Shown here one piece after another: positions 22,287 to 34,900 of a DNA stretch of 64,000 nt (positions within the stretch are counted from its first letter, which is position 1; every line of letters begins with the position of its first letter). The stretch is taken from positions 1,500,001 through 1,564,000 of the forward strand of contig JACVVK020000058.1 of the NCBI GenBank assembly GCA_018292915.2, written 5' to 3'. Under the pieces are notes generated by a model, which was given only the letters and a program-made list of their open reading frames with translations, did not search any database and had not been told where the DNA came from. Source of the DNA: Batillaria attramentaria. Taxonomy: Eukaryota; Mollusca; Gastropoda; Batillariidae. The translations under genes and the position numbers were made by a program.

Positions 22287-25200
22287 CTGAGTGCGGATGA
22301 AACGGTGGTCGGTCTACAGCTCGAAAGCTTGCCTAAAGAGGTAGGTCTTCAAATGGGCCTTAAATTGAGTCAGCGTGGGAAGGTCCCTAATGGTGACAGG
22401 TAAAGCGTTCCAGACAGAGGGGGCGGCGTAAGAAAATGAACATGACGACTTGAAGAAGAAAAAAAAAAAGAGGAGCATGATTTTGTGCTTGTATCTTTTC
22501 ATGCATCTCACTATTCTCAGCATAAAATCAGCCTGGGAAAATTCTATTGTCTGTTTTTCCAAGCCTAAAACATTTACGGTCGTTTTTTTTTTGTTTTTTT
22601 TAGTATTCAGAATATCGTTACCACCACTGTTTCCATGGTGTTTACTTTGAGATGATTTGTTAATGATTGCCTTCAAATTTACAGTTGCTATTTGTGTTTT
22701 GTTGAGTGACATTGTCACATAACATGAATATTCATAAAGTGTTTTATGTCCTCAGCCTGTCACACCACTGAAAGTGGTTCCAGCCAACTCGGCCCTGCGG
22801 ATGCGTGCTGTCTTGGACTTCGAGGATGAGTCTGGAGAGAAGCGCACAGCTGGGGATGAGTGGTTGTTTGAAGGGCCAGGTAATTAAGAAACTGATTTGA
22901 GAAATACTTGTTAGATATTTGTTTCTTTGTGATGCATATAAGACTACTCTCAAGACATTTGTGCTCCAAATGAAGGCAAGCGAGTCATTTACAAGTGCGA
23001 CTCAGAAACAACATTACAGGCACAAGCTTTGCCTACCAAACAATTTTTCCTCTTCAGCTCTGTTCAGGTCACCTCCACTGACCATGCCAATAGGGGGGAT
23101 TAGGGTTGTAGCTATGGTAATGGGTGTTTATAAATAAAGTCTTTTTTTTTTCTTTTTTAACCATGGACAGTTTTCTAAATGCTTATGTATGGATGACGAT
23201 AGATTTATTAAAAGAGGGAAGGCATCATGGGCTGTGGTGGGAGTCAAGGCAACAAACCAGGCTTGCCACTGTGTATTGTCTTGGTATTTTCAGGCACATA
23301 CATCCCTCGTAAGGAGGTGGTTGTCGAGGAGACAGTCCGTGCAACAGTCATCCGCCCTAACCAGGCTATTCGTCTGCGAGCACGCAAGGAGTGCATCGAC
23401 CGGGACGGTGTTGCCAGGGTAACCGGAGAGGAATGGTTGTCCAAAAAGACTGGTGCGTACCTCCCTGGAGCTTATGAGGAGGTTGTCGACATAGTCAACG
23501 CATACGTCCTGACAGATAAGGTTTGGCTTTTGCAGTATCTCAAGTTCCTTCAGTTTAAAATGTGGATGATAATGTTGAAACTGAAATTTATTATGTTGAC
23601 ATTGTTTTCTGGGCAAAAATTGAAGTTTTTTGTTGTTTTTTTCATGGGCAGAAAGTTTTACTTTGACAAAAATTAAACCTACAATATGTATGGGTTTTGT
23701 GAGAAATTTGTTCTACGCCCAAGCTGTGCACCACAGCTGATCAAAATCTAACATTGCATGCTTGATATTGCATTTCATCTAACTGTAAAATACTCTGGTG
23801 ATACATGTACCAATATCCATTCTCAGTTAGCCCACAAAACAGTCTGTTTATATTGCAGAAAGCATTGCATTTGCGAGCGCTGAGGACCTACAAAGACGAC
23901 TTTGGTGTTGTTCGCAAGAACGGAGAGGAGTGGTTGATTACTTTTAAGGACACAGAGACACACATCCCCAACGTTTATGAAGAGGTAGGTTCTGAATGAC
24001 TTTCACTTTCACCAGCTGTAAGAACCAGTCATGAAAAACTGGTCACAGGCTGCTGAAGGCCAGTTTTTGACACAGGATTTGGCCTGGTGGTTAAGGCATC
24101 TGCTACAGGTCTTGGGGCGCAGGTTTGAATCCCTGGTGGGCAGAAATTTTGCTGGATTTTGCCATACCAATTTGAGTCAGATCTTGGTGCAGACTTGTTT
24201 ACGGTGCCATCCTTGCCTTCCCACCAATAACAGTAATGTTGGTATGGTCTGTGGCCACCATTCAGCACAGACTGACTGATAGATCTGTAACTAAACTCGA
24301 TATCGTTCTCACTTCAGCATGAATTTTACTATTTATCATTTTACTAACTATTTATCATTCAGTTTTCTAAAATCTGGTTTAACCTTCAAGTACGGTCATC
24401 GCATTGGCATCCTGATTTTCTTGTGCTCAGGTGATCGGGGTGGTGTCAATCACAACACTCAGCAACCGCCAGTACTGCGTTGTCCTTGACCCCTGTGACA
24501 GCACTGGTCGACCTCAGCTTGGACAGAAGAAACTCATCAAGGTAACTGTTTTTCTCATCTTCTTTTGTTCATATGCCATCTCCTCATGTTCATTTCAGCC
24601 TTGGTACTTGTAGGATTTGTTGAACGTGACTGTGCTACCTTCCGTATGGTTATTAAAATTACTATGTATCTTCTTCTTGATCACAAAAATAACACACACA
24701 CACACACACATAGCACCCCCACCAAAAAAAAACAAAAAACTCAACAAAACAAACAGCAAAAATTTAAGAAACTCATGCTGGCGTATGGGAGATAACTATG
24801 CCAGGAAGGAAATGGGAAGTTTGAGCTACAGATCGCAGCACAGAAATAGAAAAAGAAAAAATGGTAGGAAAGAGAGGGTGGGGCAGGTAATTAATCAGAA
24901 CTGAGAGGAGGCAAAACTGGAAAACTTCCCATCACGTGTTCATTTCCTGGTTTTTTTTTTCCCCCTCCGTAAATCCCAGACTGTGTGATGACATTTGCAG
25001 GGTGAGAAAGCTTTCTTCCTGAGGCCCGGTGAACGCCTTGAGAAGGGAATCCAGAACGTCTATATTCTTGGGGAGGACGAGGGCGTCATTCTGCGAGCCA
25101 ACGAACAGTTCAAAGATGGGGTAAGGTTCTGATTACTGCACAATTGTCTAGTTTGCCTGTCAGGTCACTGTTTGTGTGTGTGTGTGAAGTGTTCAGGGTT

Positions 25201-26165
25201 TTTTGTTAAAAAATTTTTCTGTCATGAGGGGTTTGTTTTGTGTTTTTGTTGTGTTTTGTGTCTGGCTTTTCATGGTTTGAGGTCTACATAGTCTCCTTGT
25301 TGTTTTGGTTTGTTTTTGTTTTTGCTGGGTGGGGAGCGGGTCTTCTGCAGTAATACTTAAATGGGTATATGGTCACAAGTCTGGTTTAGCGTTGACAGGC
25401 ACCATAGTCACTTCTGTTTTTTTCTTTATTAAAAAAAAATCAGATTTTTCTAGTTTTTTTGTGTTTTGTTGTTGTTGTTTTGCATTAGACTGTACGGAAA
25501 TCATATGAAAAAAAATGAGTAAGCTAGGTGTCCGTGTAATGTCTTTTTTTTTCTGAACATTGTTCAGTTTCTTGAACGAAAGAAAGATCAAGTAAGTCAG
25601 CGTTCCTAAACAAACACCTAAACAAAATGATGGTTTGGCACATTTCAATTTCTATACTAATTAGTCACTGCTTATACTCACAAGTGTCTTTTAAGAACTC
25701 CATGTTTTGAAGGAAAAATGTTTGTTTGTTTGTCAGTGTGTTTAGAGACATACATAAGAGTTTGTATATCTGTGGCATGCTGCCTTCACCTAGTGCTTAT
25801 TTTTCTATGCAACTTGCTCAGACCATCAGTTGCAGTGTTTAATATATTTGACCTAGAACAGGAGACATGATTGTTTCATCTTATCGGCTTTTTGTCTTAA
25901 CTCAGCAGTATTAATGTTCTGCCTAAAATTGACTGAGATTGCTTAATGATGAGTCTCAACAAATTACTAAACGCTTGAAGTGTGCATGTGTGGTGTTTCA
26001 CAAGATATGTACTCTTTATATTTCCATGTGTTGTGACGCCCTTAAAAGGCAGGCATTCTGTGGAGAATACCAATTATTATTCATTAGTAATTAATAATAA
26101 TAATAATAATACATGGCTTTTATTGAGCGCCGTTCTCCCGCTTCAAGGACTCACTGCGCTTAAAG

Positions 26166-26239
<74 letters not shown>

Positions 26240-28870
26240 ATTTACATCCCCTCCGCTTACATACAATTTGGCGGTGAAACAAACTCATGATGCACTGAGG
26301 CTTAACAGAGGTTTAGCTGTCAAAGGCTTGGCGGAAGAGATAGGTCTTCAGATGCGATTTAAACAGAGGCAGTGAGGTCTGAAGGCGGAGTTCGATTGGC
26401 AAGGAGTCCAGACAGTGGTGGCACATATACCACAGAAATATGCTGCTTGCAGGAAGTGGAAACCAGTGAAAGGCCTAGCAATGCATTTGGAAAATTGTAG
26501 GAAAGTTTAATTTTAAAGGGGAAGTCCACCCAAAAGCAAAGTTGCTCTCTATCCCTTTGTATCGATGTTCTTAACCATTCCATGCCTAAAATAGTGACTT
26601 TAATGCATCTATTTACTCACAAATGCGCCGAAAAGACCTTCTATTTTCACTTCTAGGCGGCCGCCATTTTGCCACTCTCTCTAGTGGCGGAAATAAAATT
26701 AGTTCGGTCGCGTGACGTCACCCGCGCTGCTGCCAGAGCGTGGTAGCAGACGATACCTGCAGTACACAGTTTGCGAAAGCAGGTGTGTCTGTGAAATCAG
26801 TTCCAAGATGGTTCAGTGCAAAGCGTTTGGCTGCTTTAACCAACAGGGCAAATGCCATAATGCGGACGGGAGCCATCATAGCCTTTTCGTGTTCCCGGAC
26901 CCGAGGAAGTCCAGAGAAAGGCGAAAACTGTGTGCCGGGGCCAAGTGGCTAAAGAATCTAAGGAATGCGAACCTCCCTTTCCGCGTGCAAGACTACACGT
27001 GGTGTGCCAGTCACGGTGTCTGCGAGGACCATTTTACAAGAGACTGTTTTCAGGACGACACGTATTTGCAAACGATGTTGCTGCCTTTTCAAACACGCAT
27101 CTCTCGCACCTGCATTCAGTCGCATCGCTTTCTCCGTCTTCCTCCCCGCCGCCAGTCCTCACCACCCGATTCCTCAGTTCTTCCTCCGAATATTCGGGCT
27201 CAAAATTGTAAGGGAGTAATCCAAGATCCATTCTTTCAGAATATTGGTGTGTTATATAGGAGACGGAAACGAAAAAGGAGAAGAAAACAAGAGGAATCGG
27301 AGCGTGTGAAGTGTGTTCTGTGTTCCTCACGGCAAGCGTTGTGTCTGCGAGCGAGTCAGTGCCAGCGCTAAGGCGGCCCGGCACCTACAGCGCGGATGAC
27401 GTCACGCGCCTAGCGAATATATCAGCCTACTTGCTCCTATGTTTTGAACAGGCTAGCGGCTAAATAAAGCTTTGTTTTTCAAAGTTTTGGGGCTGTGCAT
27501 TATAAGAACACCCAAAGCTACCATATAAAACCAGGTTAGGTCTTGGGTGGATTTCCCCTTTAAGGGAAGAGTACTTTTTAGTCATGTGATTCATCAATGC
27601 AAGCACAGTACTATGCATGCGTTTTCTTTCTTTAAAAAGTCAGATGAATTATTTCTGCAGCAGGAGAGAATAAAACTTGGCCGTTTCGTCAAATGTAACA
27701 TCCTTTTGACCTCATTTTCTCATTCTAATTTAACATTTTGCCATTTGTTTTGCTGTTTACTTTCAAGGCTGAAAATGCTTTTACCTCCTCATTAATCTTT
27801 TCAAAGTGAAATGTGTCAAGACCACTCAGTTTTGTAAAGTATTTTATTGTTGGACTAGAAACGTCCACAAGATGTCGACACCATGGCAGGCTCATGACCA
27901 TATACAGTATCATGAATGTATGTATGTGTTAGCACAAATGGATTAACTCTTTGACATCGCGAGCTTGGCCAGTGACCTACTTCCCTGCAGACGCGCATGC
28001 AGCTGCTGGCCGTTTAGGATGACGCGAATCGGTTCGCGACTCGGTGCCTACGGCTGTTGAGAGTGACGCGAGCCGGTTCGCGTCCCGATGCGTAAAGGTT
28101 AACTCTTTCAAAACTAAGTAGTGCATATCTGGTCCAGCACTGCAAAGCGTTTGAGCCCAAGGGACCACATAAGCGGTCTGGGTCGCACACTCCACGTGAC
28201 CTGTCCACGATGGATTGCAAACAACCAGACCACGAATGTGGTCCTTCGTCTTCGGATTTTGTGCGGGGTGGGATGTGCTGTCCTTGGTGTGAAAAGAGTT
28301 GACTGTGATGATGATTGCATTTTCTGTTTTACTAACCGCACCAAATGCCTAGTGTGAATGAGAATGAGAGCTGTTGAGTCAAGTGTATAAATTTCACAGC
28401 AGGTCACGTTGGACTTTCAGTGCTCGGGTCGTGAGTTCGAATCCCGGATGGGGCCAGATATTTGTGCTGGCCTTTTTCTCGTTGCCCCGTCTTTGATATG
28501 ACCCACCAGAAGGACGTGAACACCCACCCACACTCACAGCAGTTCATTACCATGGTGCATAATTTGAGTTCTTAAAAAGCTTTTTCGCCTGCAGACTGTG
28601 GAGCGACGACCCGGAGACCGATGGATGATCCGTGGGCCTGTGGAGTACGTGCCTCCGGTGGAGGTCGAGGTCCTGATGAAACGCCAGGCTATCCCTCTGG
28701 ACGAGAACGAGGGCATCTACGTCCGTGACATCAAGTCTGGCAAGGTATGTATATTTATATTTATTTACTGCTTATTAGTTTTGTTAACTCAGATTTGATT
28801 ATATTGTGTTGGCACATTTGTGTGTGTGTGTGTGTGTGAGTGTGTGTGAGAGAGAGAGAGAGAGAGAGAG

Positions 28871-28942
<72 letters not shown>

Positions 28943-31900
28943 TGAGAGGGCAGATACTGAGTGGAGGTGGGTTTAGGGTAGAGAGAGCAAGTAGAGATGC
29001 GGGAGGGGGAGGAGAGAGGGTGGGTGTACAGAGATTATCATAACTGCTTGTTCGTAACTGCACAAGCCAGTTCAGTCTGTGTATAAATTTACTGACTCTT
29101 CTTTTGTGTCTTCATGTCTTCATACTCATAATATGCTTTGAGGCCAGACAATTTTCCACTTCATGTACAACGTTTAATAGAAAATAAAGAGCCACTGTAT
29201 TTATTCATTCATTTATTTATTCTTATTTTTGTCATTGTTTTTATTGTCGTTAAGGTGCGCGCCATCACGGGCAACACCTACATGCTGAATCAAGACGAGG
29301 AGCTTTGGGAGAAGCATCTGTCGCCAGTTGTTGAGAGCCTTCTTACTGGGGCCAAGGATCCACTGGCTGACCGCAGCGATCGCTCAAGCAAGGAATCGGT
29401 ACCGTCAAGAATGGAAATATCACTCTCACGCACACAGGAGGCATGCACGCATGTGCACAACCTCTCACACCTTCGCACTTTCTGTCTTCCAATTCTTGAA
29501 CACAATTTATCCTCAACAAATATTTTCCGTTTACAAAAATGTATATATACATACCAAATAAATTCACCCACAGCATTGTATAAAATATCATTATAATCTC
29601 ATATGGCATCCCCATTACAGTGTATGAAAATCCAACAACTGAATATAGGCACTTATTTATGACAGCTGAAGGACCCTATCCTTGTATGTGCTGGTATCAA
29701 ATTGTCCTTGCATATCGCAGGCGGCATCGGTGTCAACGGGTACATGTCGGTTTAGCGAGATCGACCCAAATGCTCACATAACTTCTAAAATCCCATAGCA
29801 AGAGTCAGGTTCTTAAACTTGCATGTGTCTTACGGGTGTGTGAACACCCACACAACCCACGAATGTACCCGGTTTACATGGCACATAGGCCCACCTGGTA
29901 AATGGATAACTTAATCCACATTCACACCTCATTAACACTTTTTTTTCTTTCCATTACAGGGACCTGCCAAGCCTCGCGACAAGACGAGAGTGGTCAGCTT
30001 CCGCGTCCCCCACAATGCAGCTGTGCAGATCTACGACTACAAGGAGAAGAAGGCTCGGTACGTTTTGAGGGGGGGGGGGGAGGGAACAGGGCTTTATTTA
30101 TATCCATGGAAACCGAAACATAACTGTATAATTATACCAAATGTCCTGGCTGATGGTAAAAGTGCAGAGCATTTGTCCTGAATATTGTTCACTGTGGTGC
30201 AGAAATGATTGGATATACATGTATGTTACGTGGTGAATGTTCGAAGAGCCCGTCGTCTTACTGAGGGATATGGTGACAGTCAGGCACACACTCTTCATGT
30301 AGCGAGTTCTTATACTGACTGTGGAAGAAGTCTCATTCACTCACAAAAAGACTCGTGAACGCGTAGAAAAGTTACAGCTGTGTGGAGTTTATTACAGCAC
30401 GACTCTAGTGTCACACTGCACGCTCAAGCTTCGCACATATGAGCTTCTCTCGTGCACTCGCACACACACAAACATCTCAGAGTCCTATATACAGTCATAG
30501 CATTCTAGCACATTCTGAACCTCTATTATGAAAGAACCAATCAAAAAATCAGAATGTAAATCACCCCATTACTGTTTTAAAACTGAGAAGAATCCAGAAT
30601 TATCGAGTACACGCCCGCCGAATCGAGGCGCGTTATATAACACCTAATAGTAAACAAGTCATAACAAAGCGATTTGCATGAGATTTCCGGGAGACTCGGA
30701 CCTTAGGGAGCTGGGCGAAGGGGTAGCACTGACTTAAGACGCTGTTAGGGGGAAACTGTGCTTGTATCAGAACGTGATCTCAGATCTGCAGATCCCACCA
30801 CAGAAAATCAAGCAAAAATTAGCTGTAGTCTAATGTTGCGTCAAAATGATGTTAGATTAGAGCAAACATACTTCTGAGCCAAATGCAACAAGTCATTACA
30901 TCTTTGTCTAATTTCTTTGTTCAGCGTGATTTTCGGGCCTGAGTTGGTGATGCTGGGACCAGACGAGCAGTTCACGCTGCTGAGCCTGTCCGGCGGCAAG
31001 CCCAAGAAACCCAACCAGATCAAGGCCTTGTGTCTCCTGCTGGGTCCAGACTTCTGTACAGACATCATCACCGTGGAGACCGCTGACCACGCCCGCCTCT
31101 CCCTGCAGCTGTCATACAATTGGTGAGGGTTGTTTGTCTGGTGGTGGTTGTTTGTTGCCATGTCTTGTGTGTGTGTGTGTGTGTGTACACACGTGTGTGT
31201 ATCTGTCTTTTGTCAGTATGTCTTGCATACTTTTGTTTTATTAGTTTATTTTAGTGTATATATCTATATATATATATATAGTATATCCTTTTTATTAAGC
31301 GCAGCGAGTCCTTGGAAGTTGGAGAACAGCGCTCTATAAAAGCTATGTATTATTATTATTAGTTCAAACTGTATTTGTGAAGCGCCTCGAGCTCACCTCT
31401 TATGTTAAGAATGTTATGTGTGACCCGTTCTCACAAAAGGGACCATAAGTAAAAAAATTATCAGTTTTGAGATATGTACATCACTACAAGCTACTAGTTA
31501 TGCAGTTCAATTCAATATAAGAATGAAAGCTGTACTGCTAAAAATGACAGAGATATCAGCAGTTGAAGTTGGCTACTCACAAGGCGGCCATACTGACCCC
31601 CGGCAATCTTTTCGCCGGTACCGGCGTTCGGCCTAGCGCGACTTACGGTCCCTTTCGCGAGAACGGGTCACATATTGTTATTTACATTTCATGTGATCTT
31701 CATTTAAATCATTACTTTAACATTTTTCATTGCTATGTTTGTATCAGTTTCGTATTATATGTATTACAAAATTCACATGGTCACCACCGTTTGTTTGGGG
31801 GGGGGGGGTGAATAAGTGTCTTTATCAAACCTCTTTTTGTTCCACAGGCACTTTGAGGTTGGCACTAAAACACCTGAGGATGCCGCCAAGCTGTTTTCTG

Positions 31901-34900
31901 TCCCTGACTTCACCGGTGACTCCTGCAAAGCGATCGCCTCACGAATCCGTGGGGCTGTCGCGCAGGTTCAGTTTGATGACTTCCACAAGGTGGGTTACTG
32001 TGAGATTTTTCACACAGGAGTTTTAAATCATGGGAATCCTGGAAAAAAAGAAGAAGAAGGAAATAGTTCACAGTTGTGCAAGTTTGAACGGGTTTCAGTC
32101 TTGGATTATGACCTTTGGGCAGCTTTTTTACCCATTTAGAGTGTCACAGAATTTGAATTTTGAAATTTCCAAGAAATACACCTGAAAAAAAGAAGAATCT
32201 TACCCTGCTAGCTTTCACTTCACCTTTCCTCTGATTTTGTTCTCTCTCTCTCTCTTTTCCCCATTTTCTTGGGGGAAGCCAGGATAGCTGAATGGTAGAG
32301 CATTGGACTCTCAATGATCAAGTTGTGAGTTCAAATCCTGGCTAGGACCAAATAATTGTGCTTGCCTTTTTCTCATTGCCCCATCTTTGATATCACTCGC
32401 ACATTGTGGAAAAGGACATAAAACACCTAAACACCCACCCACTCACCCCAATTTTCTTGGTTTTGACGGATTTTAGATAAGAACACACTATGAATGCTGA
32501 AAACCTAGCAAAAGGTAATTTTGTTTTCATCACCTGTGTGCAGAACTCGGCCAAGATCATCCGGTCCTCTGTGTTCGGTTTTGACGCAAACAACAAGGTG
32601 CGTGATAAGTTCGTTTTCCCCCAGAATCAGATGGTTATCACAAGTATTGATATCCAGTCAGTTGAACCAGTGGATCAGCGAACACGTGACTCCCTGCAGA
32701 AATCTGTCCAGTTGGCCATCGAAATCACCACCAACTCACAGGAGGCAGCTGCCAGGTATGATGATGATGGAGATTATGATTGGCCATGCAGTAAGCATGC
32801 TCACAGCGCCTTTGGGGTTGGGGGGAAAGAAAAAAAAGGAGAGAGAATTAGAACTGAGAGAAAAGGTGCGTCTTGAGGTTCCGCTTGAAGGTCATGACTG
32901 ACGCAGAACCTGACTTGAGGTGAGCTGGCAAGTTGTTCCAGAGGCAAGGAGCTGCACTCTTGAAAGCCCGTGCACCAGAGCGTTTCTTGTTTGTGTTGTC
33001 ATAGTAACCTGGGACAGCAAGTCTGGACTGGGAAGAAGATCTTAGGCTGCGTGAAGGTCTATAGAGTGGTATGAGCTCAGCCAGATTACAATGTTATCAT
33101 CCCTTCTTTGGAAAATTTGCTTTGCTTCTCACAGGCAGACCTGCCTACCCTACACATTGACCATAGAAAACTAAGTAATTTTGGGCTTACTATGCAACTA
33201 CGCATTTAACTGCCCCACTACTCAATTTTGTCTTTTAAATCTACGCAATCAAGTTGGCAGTTAGCGTTTCGTCACATCCAATCTGAACTATTGCTCGCAC
33301 CGAACCAGCTTTTTGAACGAGCCTTATTCAAAGTTTAACGATGTATATATACCCAGTAGAAAGAAATTTGGCTAAAAAAAACAAAAACCAAAACAGAGAT
33401 AATATGGTAGTACACTGTAACCAGTCCAATCAAACAAGCCAAAGAATAGAATAGTTGATTTGTAGCTTAAGCAACAAGCTGGCAAGTGGCACATTTCGGT
33501 TGGGATACGTTAGCCGGGACCACTCATTTGGCCAGAAAACTACTCATTTTGTTTTGGGCACTACTCGTGTCATGTTGGGTGGGTAGGCAGGTCTGCACAG
33601 GGGAAGCGTGTCATGGTGGTGCAGTGCCACTCATGTATCTAACTGACAGGTAGCCAGGATCTGCTTGACAAGTCAGTGCAGCCATTCACAGTACACCAAT
33701 ACGTCAACAGAACTCTGTGGCAGTAGACGCAAGAAACTACCCTTTTAGTCTGGTACCCCATTTGCTTATTGACGTTTCTCCTACGGTTATACCAGATGAC
33801 TTGATACTGTAGGAGTTCCCCTAATACCCTCAATACCCTCAGTCAGTAGAGCCATCGTGCTACCCCCCAGCACTGGCTTTAAATTCAAGAATATTCACAT
33901 GTACCCGTGTGAGCTAACCTGGTCACGTGTGATCCCCTACTCACCCCATACCCTACATAAACCCTTCAGTCTTCCCGCCTGGCTCTGCGTGAGCAGCAGC
34001 CCCTCACCACAGCTCCGGTCTTCGCTCACCACGGCGTAGTCACTAGTGTCAAGCCCCTCTTTGGCGCTTTTTCAAACGGCTTGTCCAGTTTCCACTGCAT
34101 TTGAGCAGACATTGCTATATTTCCTCTCCTCACCCCTGGCGTTCACGGCAGTCATGTTGCTGATTGGCGTTTCCTTGTCTTTCATCAGACACGAGGCAGA
34201 GCGTCTGGAGCAGGAGGCCAAAGGTCGTCTCGAGCGTCAGAAGATCGTGGATGAAGCAGAGGCTGAAAAGTCTCGTCGGAACCTGCTGGAGCTGCAGGCC
34301 CAGAGTGCAGCTGTTGAGAGCACAGGTCAGGCAAAGGCTGAGGCCCAGAGTCGAGCAGAGGCTGCCCGCATTGAGGGAGAGGCGGCCGTTGAGCAGGCCA
34401 AGCTGAAGGCGCAAGCCATGAAGATCGAAGCTGTGAGTAGCATGTACACTTCTTTTGTTTTTGTTTTTTTTGTACAGGTGCTTGAACGTAGCTGTCACAA
34501 CTATGTGAGGTTCTTGACTTCTCACCTCACTTCCTTTAAATAAATTTTTTTCCCAGTCTGAGAAGAGGATATGGGGGAGGGCTCCTGAATTTTTGTAAAC
34601 CTTATTTGTAAATCTTTTAAAACTCTTCAACAAATTAACTTCTGTCATTGTGAGTTGTACTCGAGGACTAACTTTTTGTAGGGGGAAGAGGTTTGCTTAC
34701 TATTTTACAAAATATTATGGAGGACACTTCCAGAATCTGTCTTTGCATCATTCTAAAAGCCCTTAGCCATATAAACTCTTACCTATAAGTTAATTTGTCC
34801 TTTCAGGAATCTGAGCTGGATCGTCTGACAAGCGCCAGAGAGGCAGAGCTGAAGTATGTCTCTGAGCAGAATGAGTTGGAACTCACCAAAGTCAAGGAAC

